Under the pieces are notes generated by a model that searched no databases, was not told the origin of the DNA, and worked only from the letters and a program-made list of their open reading frames with translations. From Pseudomonas agarici (GTDB lineage Bacteria > Pseudomonadota > Gammaproteobacteria > Pseudomonadales > Pseudomonadaceae), in assembly GCF_900109755.1 (NCBI RefSeq), contig NZ_FOAR01000001.1, positions 186,001 through 250,000 on the forward strand: a stretch of DNA of 64,000 nt, written 5' to 3'. Shown here one piece after another: positions 36,073 to 45,270 of this stretch. Numbering within the stretch: the stretch's first letter is position 1; the number at the start of each line of letters is the position of its first letter. The translations under genes and the position numbers were made by a program.

Positions 36073-38397
36073 ATGAGCACCCTTCATGCCGTCCATGCCC
36101 GCCCCACCTCATTGTTTCATCAGCCGGCCTCAGAACCGTGCTTGATCAGCTACAGGGAAAAAAACTCGATCTTCCATCAAGCGCCCGACTTGAGACCGGA
36201 CGACACCTGCCTCGGCGATAACTTGCAAGGTCTCGACGCAGCGATCGCGCAGCGACCGGAAGATAGCGCTCAGCCCTTTGGGGCCGCGGTCGAGCGCATC
36301 ATGCAGCATCTGCAGGACAGCCTCCCGCCCGAGCAACACCGGGCCCTCGAACCGTTGCAAAAGCTTCATCGGCAGGTCCTTTTATTGACCACCGGCCTCA
36401 ACGACCCGCACAACCTCGGCAAAAAAGAATTGCAGGCCTGCTACCAGTACTTCAAAACCGCCCAGGGAGCCTTCGACAATCTGGCTTCCCAGACTGATGC
36501 CCAAAAGCCACAGGAGTACGAAGACCTGCGCGACCTGTGCAGAATGCTCAAATGGCAATTTCGGGCAAGCCGGGACAAACGAATCAAGACCGTCCTCGCG
36601 CAGGCCTTGGCCAAAAGCCGCGCTACGGTCGCCGAGGGTGGATTGTACAGTAGCCGGATCAAGCTCGGGCTGCCGATCGGTACCGGCACACCGCTGGGAG
36701 CCAATATCGTGCCCAGCATCGAGCTGTCGTCAAAATTGGAAACCACGCAGACTCGCATCCTCAAGGACACGTCCAGCACCTCTGCCGGGGTGGCGGCACG
36801 ACTATCGCTGACCCATACCATATCGGCAGAGGCAGGTGTGAACGCAGAGTGGATCACCACCCGCAAGTACAGCAATATCGACAGCTATACCGATGCCAGG
36901 GCACTCTCCAAATGGACTTGGTGGAATGGCTCCAAGCGGGACATGCTCACCCAGAGCAGGACCTTGTTCTCCAGTTGCAACCACTATAAGAGAAATACCC
37001 GGCTGGCCGCCCAGAGTCTGCCGTACCTGGAAACAAAGTTGGCGGAGCGCGGCCTGGCTTCGCCGCGATTCGAGCCTCATATCCCCACCACCCAACCTAT
37101 CCAGATCGAATACGGGCAGCGAGAGGCACTCGCGGCAAGCTCGCGGTTCGACGTCCTGGGTCTCGTCACAGCTTCGGCGGATGCAAAAGGCGATCTGCTG
37201 CGAACCACGAAAACCCAAGCACTGGATATCATCGGACTGTACGACTGGTCACCCATCAGAGCCAAGGAGCAACTCGGTAGTCCCCGCGAATACGACCCCG
37301 CTCTCACACCGGGCAAACTGATCGAAAACCTGCGCGAGCATATCAACGACAGCAGCCTGCAGTTGACCCGTGCGCAATTGAACAGAGAAAACGCCCAGGC
37401 GCTACATCAAATTGGTGAGAAACTTGACAGCCGATCCCGGCAATTGACCAGGGAATACATCTACTTCAAGACCCTTGGAACAATCGCCGATGGCTCGGAC
37501 GAAGATAAAATCATCCGCCAATTGCTCGAAGCTCACGCGATCCTGTTGCGTCCCGAGATCCTGAAGTCGTATACGATAAAGGCCCACACCAAGACCCAGA
37601 CCATTACTGTCGAATCGAAGCTCAAACTGGCCCCAGGCCTGAGCGCGCAAGCTGGCGTCAAAGTCAGCCGGTCGTCAGTCATCGACGATGATCCGCACTT
37701 GTCCGGCACTTATCTGGACATTACGCTCAACGCCCAGTTCGATACACGGGAAAACCTCCAGTACCTGATCTCCAATGGCCTGTCCAAGGCAGGCATTACC
37801 GATTTCGACCCCGCTCCGATTATTGGCCAGATCATCGGCACGATATTCTATCAATCCCACGGCGTCTCGGCGAGGTTCTCGCTGAAGATCAAGGAGGGTA
37901 AACCGGTGCTTTTGCTTAGCCAGCTATTCTTCACCCAAAAGGATGCATTCAACCAGACCCTCCCGACACTCAGTCCCGTGGCGGTTGAAGTAACCCTTGG
38001 CAGCGAGGTTGAGACGCTGCGCGAGGAACAGTTGGGTAGCCAGTCGTTGGACATGATCCTGCCGATTGCCCTGTCCAAACTGGCCAAGGGCGGAGATACC
38101 TCCTGGTGGGACCGCTATGTCGAAAAGCATGCGCAGGCTTTTGACGCCTTGCTCAACAATATTGCCGAGACGGACAAAGCTACGCTGATCAGCCGTGAAC
38201 TGGCGGCGATCAAGGAGAAAATAACCTCCGGAAAAGAAGTGGTGGACCAACTGATCAGTGCAGCCCAGGCAGCCCGCGACCGGCCGGATACCACGACCAT
38301 GCGCACGGCTCGGGAAGCCCTCAAAACTGTGTTGACCGCCTACATCGACGATTACTATGACGCCAACGTGAAGGCAGCCTGGCGCGTGACCTCATGA
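36073..38397 (+). CDS. Large beta-rich protein of unknown function
   Basis: A 774-residue protein with no signal peptide, no membrane helix and no family I can name. The N-terminal 50 residues are polar and look disordered, as in secreted effectors. A helical part follows (about 70-190). Two beta-rich stretches with alternating residues come at about 195-270 (RIKLGLPIGTGTPLGANIV) and about 500-560 (TITVESKLKLAPGLSAQAGV). They look like related units that could make a barrel or sheet. Helices occur between and at the C-terminus (ISRELAAIKEKITSGKEVVD). It is preceded by two small chaperone-like genes. A translocated toxin or effector is a reasonable inference, but no secretion system is encoded here. 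Confidence 0.6.
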   Translation: MSTLHAVHARPTSLFHQPASEPCLISYREKNSIFHQAPDLRPDDTCLGDNLQGLDAAIAQRPEDSAQPFGAAVERIMQHLQDSLPPEQHRALEPLQKLHRQVLLLTTGLNDPHNLGKKELQACYQYFKTAQGAFDNLASQTDAQKPQEYEDLRDLCRMLKWQFRASRDKRIKTVLAQALAKSRATVAEGGLYSSRIKLGLPIGTGTPLGANIVPSIELSSKLETTQTRILKDTSSTSAGVAARLSLTHTISAEAGVNAEWITTRKYSNIDSYTDARALSKWTWWNGSKRDMLTQSRTLFSSCNHYKRNTRLAAQSLPYLETKLAERGLASPRFEPHIPTTQPIQIEYGQREALAASSRFDVLGLVTASADAKGDLLRTTKTQALDIIGLYDWSPIRAKEQLGSPREYDPALTPGKLIENLREHINDSSLQLTRAQLNRENAQALHQIGEKLDSRSRQLTREYIYFKTLGTIADGSDEDKIIRQLLEAHAILLRPEILKSYTIKAHTKTQTITVESKLKLAPGLSAQAGVKVSRSSVIDDDPHLSGTYLDITLNAQFDTRENLQYLISNGLSKAGITDFDPAPIIGQIIGTIFYQSHGVSARFSLKIKEGKPVLLLSQLFFTQKDAFNQTLPTLSPVAVEVTLGSEVETLREEQLGSQSLDMILPIALSKLAKGGDTSWWDRYVEKHAQAFDALLNNIAETDKATLISRELAAIKEKITSGKEVVDQLISAAQAARDRPDTTTMRTAREALKTVLTAYIDDYYDANVKAAWRVTS

Positions 38398-38495
38398 GCC
38401 GCCTGCCGTAAAGGCGGCGCAGGCGCGGCCCACGACAAACTGACATCACCCACTTACTTCATGTCACAATTTGCCATCGCCCCAGAGAACACCCC

Positions 38496-39452
38496 ATGGA
38501 CACTCTGCAAAACATGCGCGCCTTCAGTTGCGTGGCCGAGGCCGGGAGTTTCACCGCCGCCGCCGTTCAACTGGATACCACAACTGCCAATGTCTCGCGC
38601 GCGGTCTCCAGCCTGGAAGCTCACCTGCAAACCCGTCTACTCAACCGCACCACCCGCCGTATCGCCCTGACCGAGGCCGGCAAACGTTATCTGCTGCGCT
38701 GCGAGCAAATCCTCGCCTATGTCGAGGAAGCGGAAGCCGAAGCCAGTGATGCCCACGCACGGCCCGCCGGCTTGTTGAAAGTACACACCATGACCGGGCT
38801 CGGTCAGCATTTCGTGATCGACGCCATCGCCCGTTATCGCAAGACCCACCCCGACGTAACCTTTGACCTGACCCTGGCCAACCGTGTGCCGGACCTGCTG
38901 GACGAAGGCTACGATGTGTCCATCGTGCTCGCCAAGGACTTGCCGAATTCGGGCTTTGTCTCCCAGCGGTTGGGCATCACCTACAGCATCGTCTGTGCTT
39001 CGCCCGACTATGTGAAGGCCAATGGCTGCGCGCGCAAGCCCAGCGAGCTGCTCAACCACGCCTGCCTGCGCCTGGTCAGTCCGGTGACTGCCCTGGACAA
39101 CTGGATCTTCAACGGCCCCGATGGTCAGGAAGCGGTGACTCTGTCCAGTTCGCCGTTCCTGGTCAACTCGGCCGACGCAATGAAAACCGCGATCACCAGC
39201 GGCATGGGGGTAGGTGTGCTGCCGGTGTACGCCGCCATCGAGGGCCTGCGCAACGGCAGCCTGGTGCGCATGATGCCCAGCTACCGCTCCCAGGAACTGA
39301 ACCTGTACGCGATCTACCCGTCGCGCCAGTATCTGGATGCCAAGATCAAGACCTGGGTCGAACACTTACATAGCTCTCTGCCGGAGATCCTCGCAGCCCA
39401 CCAGGCCGAGTTGACGGCCTATGAAATGGGACAAGTCCCCCTCGCGACCTGA
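38496..39452 (+). CDS. LysR-family transcriptional regulator
   Basis: A 318-residue LysR regulator. The N-terminal winged helix-turn-helix is clear (MRAFSCVAEAGSFTAAAVQL then LNRTTRRIALTEAGKRYL, residues 7-70). A periplasmic-binding-like co-inducer domain follows from about residue 95 (HTMTGLGQHFVIDAIARY). The start ATG at 38496 gives the normal LysR N-terminus. It lies 93 bases upstream of a 2-ketoacid reductase gene in the same direction, so it may control that gene, although LysR genes are usually divergent from their targets. A REP-like half-site follows the stop (about 39455-39475). Confidence 0.9.
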   Translation: MDTLQNMRAFSCVAEAGSFTAAAVQLDTTTANVSRAVSSLEAHLQTRLLNRTTRRIALTEAGKRYLLRCEQILAYVEEAEAEASDAHARPAGLLKVHTMTGLGQHFVIDAIARYRKTHPDVTFDLTLANRVPDLLDEGYDVSIVLAKDLPNSGFVSQRLGITYSIVCASPDYVKANGCARKPSELLNHACLRLVSPVTALDNWIFNGPDGQEAVTLSSSPFLVNSADAMKTAITSGMGVGVLPVYAAIEGLRNGSLVRMMPSYRSQELNLYAIYPSRQYLDAKIKTWVEHLHSSLPEILAAHQAELTAYEMGQVPLAT

Positions 39453-39517
39453 CTGTGGCGAGCGAGCTTGAGATCGCTCTCGACGCAGAGTCCACCGCAC
39501 AAATTCGGCAAAAAATG

Positions 39518-39533
39518 ATAGCGTGCTAGCTAT
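39518..39533. promoter_or_regulatory. Small palindrome before the 2-ketoacid reductase gene
   Basis: ATAGC-GTGCTA-GCTAT, with perfect 5-base arms, ends 12 bases before the first possible start codon of the reductase gene. Its position overlaps where a promoter or early transcript would be, so a repressor site is possible. The protein that would bind is unknown. Confidence 0.4.
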
Positions 39534-39545
39534 TCCCGTCGTTCG

Positions 39546-40553
39546 ATGAGCTTTACGATGAAAAAAACCGTACTCGCCTTCAGCCGCGTCACCCCAGCCA
39601 TGGTTGAGCAACTGCGCCAGGACTTCGAGGTGATCGTTCCCAATCCCAAGCTCGGTGATCTCAATGCCCAGTTCGCCGAAGCCCTGCCTCACAGCCACGG
39701 GCTGATCGGTGTGGGCCGTAAACTGGGGCCGGCCCAGTTGGAAAACGCCGGCAAGCTGGAAGTGGTCTCCAGTGTGTCGGTCGGCTACGACAACTATGAT
39801 GTGGCCTACCTCAGCGAGCGCCGGATCATGCTCACCAATACCCCTGACGTGCTGACCGAAAGTACCGCCGACCTGGCCTTCACCCTGATCATGAGCTGCG
39901 CTCGTCGGGCTGCCGAACTGGATGCCTGGACCAAGGCCGGCCAATGGAAAGCCACGGTCGGCCCGGAGCTGTTTGGCACCGATGTGCATGGCAAGATCCT
40001 GGGCATCGTCGGCCTGGGCAATATCGGCGCCGCCATCGCCCGCCGCGGTCGCCTCGGCTTCGACATGCCGGTTCTCTACAGCGGCAACAGCCGCAAGCCG
40101 CAGCTCGAACAGCAGTTGGGCGCGCAGTTTCGCAGCCTTGAGGCCCTGCTGGCCGAAGCCGACTTCGTGGTGCTGGTGGTGCCCTTGAGCGATAAGACCC
40201 ACCACCTGATCGGCCAGCGCGAACTGGGCCTGATGAAGCCCGGCGCAATTCTAGTGAACATTTCCCGTGGCCCGGTGGTGGACGAGCCGGCGCTGACTCA
40301 GGCACTGCAAGCGGGCACACTTCGCGGTGCCGGGCTCGACGTCTACGAGAAGGAACCACTGGCTGAATCGCCGTTGTTCCATCTGAAGAACGTCGTGACC
40401 CTGCCGCATATCGGTTCGGCCACCCATGAGACCCGTGAGGCCATGGCCAATCGGGCCTTGTCCAATTTGCGCAGTGCCCTGCTCGGCGAGCGGCCACGCG
40501 ATCTGGTCAATCCACAGGTGTGGCAGGATCGGCTATCCGAAGGTCGGTCCTGA
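39546..40553 (+). CDS. ghrB: D-2-hydroxyacid dehydrogenase (glyoxylate/hydroxypyruvate/2-ketogluconate reductase)
   Basis: A 335-residue cytoplasmic enzyme of the D-isomer 2-hydroxyacid dehydrogenase family. It reduces 2-keto acids such as glyoxylate, hydroxypyruvate or 2-ketogluconate with NADPH. The nucleotide-binding motif GLGNIGAAIARRG is near residue 160, with SGNSRKP after strand 2 favouring NADP. The catalytic arginine is in NISRGPVVDE, the glutamate in DVYEKEP, and the histidine in LPHIGSATHETR. Start codons at 39546 and 39558 are both possible; neither has a strong ribosome-binding site. The symbol denotes the closest-known type, and the true substrate is uncertain. Confidence 0.85.
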   Translation: MSFTMKKTVLAFSRVTPAMVEQLRQDFEVIVPNPKLGDLNAQFAEALPHSHGLIGVGRKLGPAQLENAGKLEVVSSVSVGYDNYDVAYLSERRIMLTNTPDVLTESTADLAFTLIMSCARRAAELDAWTKAGQWKATVGPELFGTDVHGKILGIVGLGNIGAAIARRGRLGFDMPVLYSGNSRKPQLEQQLGAQFRSLEALLAEADFVVLVVPLSDKTHHLIGQRELGLMKPGAILVNISRGPVVDEPALTQALQAGTLRGAGLDVYEKEPLAESPLFHLKNVVTLPHIGSATHETREAMANRALSNLRSALLGERPRDLVNPQVWQDRLSEGRS

Positions 40554-40612
40554 TCCGCCGCCAGCCGTAGCTGGGTGCTTCGGTCCGCTCCGGACCTCGA
40601 TGTCCGTCCGAC

Positions 40613-40837
40613 TCAGGTCTCGGGGCGCTGCTTGGCGTCCTTCGACTCAGTTGAAGAAGCGTCGATCTTTTGCGCCTGCGCCGTCAGGGTCTTCTGCTGA
40701 GCCTCTTCCCGAGCGGCCTGCTGGCTCAATTGGAAGTTTTGCCAACGCTCGATGACGCGGTCGGAACCGCCTTCGGCCAGTGCGGCGAATGAACTAACGG
40801 ATAATAAACCGGCAATAATCAATGTAGACAGTTTCAT
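40613..40837 (-). CDS. Small exported protein, function unknown
   Basis: A 74-residue protein with a clean signal peptide (MKLSTLIIAGLLSVSSFAALA) and a mature part of about 53 residues that is highly charged and helical (VIERWQNFQLSQQAAREEAQ). It is probably periplasmic. The ATG at 40837 has GGAGA upstream; an in-frame upstream ATG adds five residues. Similar short, charged, secreted proteins occur widely in pseudomonads without known function. It stands alone between a reductase on the other strand and an intergenic region. Confidence 0.75.
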   Translation of the reverse strand: MKLSTLIIAGLLSVSSFAALAEGGSDRVIERWQNFQLSQQAAREEAQQKTLTAQAQKIDASSTESKDAKQRPET

Positions 40838-41162
40838 GGACTTGTTCTCCAAGTATGCAAAAAAGAGAGCCGTCTCAGCGGGCTGATAATTTAGAAGTAC
40901 TATCGAACACTTGTATTAAGTCGCGATTAACAACATGCAGTGCTGATGAGGTGTTTTCAGAGCGGCAGGCTGGAGCCCGCTCCTGGCGCCATTAGTGGCT
41001 GAAAGCAGGCGACAGGCGGTGTGATTTTCTTGGAGGGAGGAAGAAATGATGCAACGAAAACAATCAGAAGATTTAAATTAAACTATTTTCCTTCAACACA
41101 TAATGCTGCGTTAATAATAACGACAATTTTAATGTCAGGATTGCTTTCCATACAGTTCTCGC
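40838..41162. other. Intergenic, AT-rich toward the cptA side
   Basis: 325 bases with no confident gene. A very strong ribosome-binding site (GGAGGGAGG, about 41032-41040) precedes ATG ATG at 41046, which would give only an 11-residue peptide before a TAA. An open frame from 41021 to 41290 (+) has one hydrophobic stretch but overlaps the end of cptA antisense and is not supported. The sequence 41060-41150 is clearly AT-rich. Confidence 0.4.
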
Positions 41163-41197
41163 GGGCCGGCTCTCATGGTGGACATGAGAACCGGCCC
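41163..41197 (-). terminator. Strong hairpin after cptA
   Basis: GGGCCGGCTCTCATG (41163-41177) and CATGAGAACCGGCCC (41183-41197) form a 15-base stem with one mismatch and a 5-base loop, starting 5 bases after the cptA stop codon. There is no T-run on the cptA side, so it may act as a 3' stabiliser or an atypical terminator. Confidence 0.55.
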
Positions 41198-41202
41198 AGG
41201 GA

Positions 41203-42948
41203 TTACTTCTTGGCGATCTCGGCAGGTGCCGAGGCGGTCTTGGGCTTGATCAGGCTGAAATCGATCAGGGCCTTCTGTGGGCGGGCATAGGGATCACCGA
41301 TCAGCAATGGGCGGACCTTGAACTGATCGCTGACCACGCTCTTGCTCAGATCCTGCTCATCGAAACTCAGTCCGGCCAGGTCGGTCCAGGTGTGAATCAG
41401 GTTGGAACTGCTGTAGGGCCGATTCACGTCCGAAGCGAAGTTCCAGTCATGGGTTTCGCGCCATTTCGGCGATGCCCAGGCGATAAACGGAATAGTGTAC
41501 ATCGGCGCGGTCGGCTTGCCCTCGTTACGCCCGAGGGTGGCATGGCCGGCGGAGTCAAACACGTCTTCGCCGTGATCCGACAGGTACAGCAAAAAGCCGT
41601 TGGGGTCGGTCTTAGCGTAATCCTTGATCAGGCTGGACACCACGAAGTCGTTGTACAGCACGGCGTTATCGTAACTGTTGTAGGTGGGTACCTGATCATC
41701 GCTCAGGCCCGCGGGAACACCGGTGCGGTCGGTGAACTTGTCGAAGCTCGATGGATAACGGTACTGGTAGCTCATGTGCGTGCCCAACAGGTGAATCACA
41801 ATCAGCTTACGTGGCGCGCTGTCCGCCAGGGCCTGGTTGAACGGCTCCAGCACATCGCCGTCGTATTGCCGGGCATTCTGATTGCGATTGTTGTTGAGGT
41901 ACACCCGTTCGTCGGCCTGCTCGGAGAAGGTCGTGAGCATGGTGTTGCGTTTGGTCAAGGTCTGTTGGTTGGTAATCCACCAGGTCTTGTAGCCCGCCTG
42001 CTTCATCACGCTGACCAGCGATGGCGTCTTGAGGTACAGATCGGGATTTTCTTCGTCGGCGAACGTCAAGACCTGTTGCAAGGCTTCGATGGTGTAGGGT
42101 CGGGGCGTGACGACATTGTCGAAGATCGCCAGTTGCTCCTTGAGCTTGTCCAAGTTCGGCGTGGTTTCCCGAGGATAGCCATAGAGACTCATGCGCTGGC
42201 GATTGGTCGACTCGCCGATGACCAGCACCAGGGTGGCTGGCAGCCCGGCCTGGCTGTCCTTGAGATTATGCAGCGGCGGGATCTTGCTGACGTCGTCGAG
42301 CATGCCCTGCATATTGTCCAGTTGTTCGCGATAGCGGCGGTAGGCCACTAGCATTTGCCAGGGCACCGCCGGCTCGACGCGAGCTTCGAAACGCTCCAGG
42401 CCATCGGCCAGGGTCGCACTGCGGTTGATCTGGGTGAACAGCGGATAACCGAGCACTGCGACCAGAATCGCCGTCGCCGCGACCATGGCCTGCCGGCGTG
42501 GCAGATGGACCGGGCGCAAACGGGTCCACAGGAAGATCGCCACGGCGGTATGAGCGATAAACGCCAGCACGATCCACCACCGGAAATACTGGGTCATGTA
42601 CTCGCCGGCTTCAGAGATGTTCGACTCGAACATGATGAAGATGACGCTTTGCGAAAACTCCTGCTGGTAGATGAAGAAGTAGCCCAGGCTCGCCATGGAA
42701 CAGGCCCATAGCACCAGGCCGATCACGGCACTGAGCAGACGGGTCTTTTTTGGAAACAGCAGCATCGGCGCCAACCAGATGGCGCTCATGAAGAACGCTT
42801 GGCGAAACCCTGCAAAACCGGAAGTGCCGGTCAACTGGATGAGCAGTTGGGTGATACCCGAGAAGTACCAGAAGAACAGGAACAGCCAGCCGAATCCAGC
42901 CCAATCAAAACCTTGCGCAGACTTTGGGCTGCGTTTGAACATCACCAT
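41203..42948 (-). CDS. cptA: Phosphoethanolamine transferase CptA
   Basis: An inner-membrane enzyme of the EptA/sulfatase family that adds phosphoethanolamine to the lipopolysaccharide core or lipid A. The N-terminal third has five membrane helices (for example FGWLFLFFWYFSGITQLL). The periplasmic catalytic domain shows LVIGESTNRQRMSLYGYPRE, the nucleophile threonine in TPRPYTIEALQQ, the HLLGTHMSYQYRYP motif and the metal-binding LSDHGED. The 581-residue length and colinear motifs fit E. coli CptA closely. The ATG at 42948 was chosen; the frame is open 27 codons further upstream. A hairpin follows the stop. Confidence 0.93.
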   Translation of the reverse strand: MVMFKRSPKSAQGFDWAGFGWLFLFFWYFSGITQLLIQLTGTSGFAGFRQAFFMSAIWLAPMLLFPKKTRLLSAVIGLVLWACSMASLGYFFIYQQEFSQSVIFIMFESNISEAGEYMTQYFRWWIVLAFIAHTAVAIFLWTRLRPVHLPRRQAMVAATAILVAVLGYPLFTQINRSATLADGLERFEARVEPAVPWQMLVAYRRYREQLDNMQGMLDDVSKIPPLHNLKDSQAGLPATLVLVIGESTNRQRMSLYGYPRETTPNLDKLKEQLAIFDNVVTPRPYTIEALQQVLTFADEENPDLYLKTPSLVSVMKQAGYKTWWITNQQTLTKRNTMLTTFSEQADERVYLNNNRNQNARQYDGDVLEPFNQALADSAPRKLIVIHLLGTHMSYQYRYPSSFDKFTDRTGVPAGLSDDQVPTYNSYDNAVLYNDFVVSSLIKDYAKTDPNGFLLYLSDHGEDVFDSAGHATLGRNEGKPTAPMYTIPFIAWASPKWRETHDWNFASDVNRPYSSSNLIHTWTDLAGLSFDEQDLSKSVVSDQFKVRPLLIGDPYARPQKALIDFSLIKPKTASAPAEIAKK

Positions 42949-43149
42949 AGAACACCCCAACCACTCGCTATCTGAATCGTGACGCCGATAAAAAAGCGCT
43001 CGCGAAAACCGGTCGTGCGACTGACGCACGACTAAACGGGTTGAAGTATCGATAGATGCATGTGAAAAGTTCGTGAGTCGGAAGCATTCACCCCCGACCC
43101 CGATACAGAATACGCAGCGCCAGACACGCTGCCGACGGGCGTCAGTCGA

Positions 43150-43329
43150 TCACTGGCTCAGCTGTGGCACCGGGACTTGAGCCGCCAGCGATTGCGTGCG
43201 AAGCGCTTCACGCAACTGAGCCACCTGTTGTTGCAGGGCTTCGCGTTCGTCTTTCAATTGCCGCAGCTCATCACGACGGATCGTGACATACAGGGTTTGG
43301 GGAGGACGTACTGCCGATACCATACCCAT
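43150..43329 (-). CDS. Small coiled-coil protein, function unknown
   Basis: A 59-residue open frame starting MGMVSAVRPPQTLYVTIRRD and continuing into a strongly helical, heptad-like stretch (ELRQLKDEREALQQQVAQLR). GAGGTG lies 5 bases before the ATG at 43329; a second ATG two codons later is also possible. The coding strand is further supported because the amino-acid pattern is typical of a short leucine-zipper coiled coil. It lies between dacB and cptA, in the same direction as both. It may form dimers, but no role can be given. Confidence 0.65.
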   Translation of the reverse strand: MGMVSAVRPPQTLYVTIRRDELRQLKDEREALQQQVAQLREALRTQSLAAQVPVPQLSQ

Positions 43330-43463
43330 TGCTCACCTCGCGAAGGGTCTGTTGCGCGGGAGTCCGCGTCGCTGGAGCGCAGCGCACGGCTCATTCAGAG
43401 TAATTTTGGGTTCTTTTTCCGTGCTTGGGAACTTTTTTATTTTTTGTTGTCGATGTGTCCCCC

Positions 43464-43479
43464 ACGCTCCGCCGAGCGT
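43464..43479 (-). terminator. Short hairpin after dacB
   Basis: ACGCTC-CGCC-GAGCGT, a 6-base stem with 4-base loop, lies 22 bases beyond the dacB stop. No T-run follows on the - strand, so termination is uncertain. An AT-rich run (43427-43450) lies just beyond. Confidence 0.3.
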
Positions 43480-43500
43480 AAGGCTCCTCGATGACCGGAC

Positions 43501-45021
43501 TCAATCGCCCTTGTTGGCCAGGGACTCGACGATTGAGTTCTCCAGCGCCTTGATCTGCCGCCCCGCCACCTCATAGTTGTTCGTCAGCAGGGCGAACACC
43601 AGTAACCGCCCGTCGCGGTCGGTAACGTAGCCAGCCAGCGACGACACGCCACGCAGGCTGCCGGTCTTGGCGTGCACGTTGTTGGCCGCCGCCGTCCCGC
43701 GCAGACGCTTGCGCAGGGTGCCACCGATCATCCGCTCCGGATTGCCAGCCACCGGCAACGCGGCGTACCAGGCCTGGAACCAGGGTTGGGTTCGCACCGC
43801 TAGTAGCAGATCGCCGAGAGTCTGTGCGGAAATCTGGTTACTGCGCGACAAACCGGAGCCGTCGACCTGTTGCAAACCCGTTGGCGATATACCGTGGCGT
43901 CGTAGGAAGCCGTTCACCGCCGCCGCACCTGCCGTCGCGGTGCCGGCATTGGCGGTCTTGCGTCCCATCGACTTGAGCAAGATTTCCGCCATATTATTGT
44001 TCGACAACTTCAGCAACGGCGCCATCAAGTCCGCCAACACTGGCGACTGATGTTCGATCAGCGACCGAGCCATGGCCGGCGTGGCCACCCCCAGCACGCT
44101 GGCGCCTTCGACCACAATACCTTCGCGAACGAGAGCGCTACGGAACAGATCGGCGACCAGTCCGGTCGGTTCCCAGACACTGACCTGGGCGACGCGCCGG
44201 GCGCCCTTGGGCAGCGCCCCATCAATGCGCAATAGGTTGCCACCATAACCGCGGCTGACCAGCAGTGGACCGGCACGCCCGGTGGTAGCGCGGTTGATCA
44301 GCGTCATGTAGCGATTATCGGGCGTGAAGCTGACACGCGGCGGTTGGCGCACACCAGCGGAGCTCACGTTGACCAGGATCGAACCGGCATCGAAGTCGTC
44401 ATTAGGCGATACGCTCAGCGCGGAAATCTGCGCGGAAAAATACTGCTGCTCATCGGCACGCTCCCAATCGAGCCCGAGCCGTTCACGGTCGAAAGCCGTG
44501 TCATCGAGGATCAGCCGACCACGAACCCGCGTAATGCCCTGGCGTGCCAACTCGGCTGCGAGGGCCTGGTAGTCTTCCTGACGCATCGTCGGATCGCCCG
44601 TACCGCGCAGATACAGATCACCGACCAACAGACCACCCTGGCGCGTTCCGGTGGTCAGCACGCTGGTGGCGAAGCGGTAGTTGGCGCCGAGCACCTCCAT
44701 TGCCGCCGCAGTAGTCACCAGCTTCAGGCTGGAGGCCGGAACCAACCGGGTTTGCGCGTTGTATTCACAGACCAGTTTGCCGCCGTCCGCCTCGCGTACT
44801 ACCAGCGAGGTCAGCGCTCCCTGCATGACCGGGCTACGCAACCTGCTGTCGAGACTGGCGCAAAAGTTCGAGCGGGGCAGCGGCAAAGGCAACTGCGCCG
44901 CTTGCAGGATCACCGTGCGTTTCGGCTCCGGCGCTTTCGGGGGGTGACTGGAGCAGGCACTCAGCAGCACCAGCACAGCCGTCGCTCCCCTCTTGCCGAT
45001 GCAGCCTTGGAGCCACTTCAT
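43501..45021 (-). CDS. dacB: D-alanyl-D-alanine carboxypeptidase/endopeptidase (PBP4)
   Basis: A class C penicillin-binding protein that trims and cuts peptidoglycan cross-links in the periplasm. The three active-site motifs are present: SxxK as SSLK in LVPASSLKLVTTAAA (about residue 95), SxN as SNN in LLKLSNNNMAEILL, and KTG in NVHAKTGSLRGV. The N-terminus carries a lipobox-like LLSACSS, so it may be a lipoprotein. The long insertion between motifs 1 and 2 is typical of PBP4. The ATG at 45021 follows GAGG; the frame is open nine codons further. Confidence 0.93.
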   Translation of the reverse strand: MKWLQGCIGKRGATAVLVLLSACSSHPPKAPEPKRTVILQAAQLPLPLPRSNFCASLDSRLRSPVMQGALTSLVVREADGGKLVCEYNAQTRLVPASSLKLVTTAAAMEVLGANYRFATSVLTTGTRQGGLLVGDLYLRGTGDPTMRQEDYQALAAELARQGITRVRGRLILDDTAFDRERLGLDWERADEQQYFSAQISALSVSPNDDFDAGSILVNVSSAGVRQPPRVSFTPDNRYMTLINRATTGRAGPLLVSRGYGGNLLRIDGALPKGARRVAQVSVWEPTGLVADLFRSALVREGIVVEGASVLGVATPAMARSLIEHQSPVLADLMAPLLKLSNNNMAEILLKSMGRKTANAGTATAGAAAVNGFLRRHGISPTGLQQVDGSGLSRSNQISAQTLGDLLLAVRTQPWFQAWYAALPVAGNPERMIGGTLRKRLRGTAAANNVHAKTGSLRGVSSLAGYVTDRDGRLLVFALLTNNYEVAGRQIKALENSIVESLANKGD

Positions 45022-45220
45022 CGTCTGCCTCAACTTCAATCGACACACAGAAGAGCCGCACCGAAAGCGCGGCCCACCACTCAGGAGGCACGTAAGGACA
45101 AGGCACTTATCGAGTCAACGTGCTGAATTATGCGGTAACACTATCCAGGGAATCCACGGGGGATTGACCCGCTTTTCTGAGACGGGACCGTGGGTGTTCA
45201 GGTTGTTCGTGGATGGGCGC

Positions 45221-45250
45221 AAAAGAAACGGGCCTGCAATGCAGACCCGT
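45221..45250 (-). terminator. Terminator of the ribosome hibernation factor gene
   Basis: On the - strand, ACGGGTCTGCA / TGCAGGCCCGT (45240-45250, 45228-45238) forms a stem with one mismatch and a very tight loop, followed by TTTCTTTT. It starts about 20 bases after the stop codon of the upstream gene. This is a convincing intrinsic terminator. Confidence 0.75.
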
Positions 45251-45270
45251 GGTTCCTTCAGCGTCGACGA

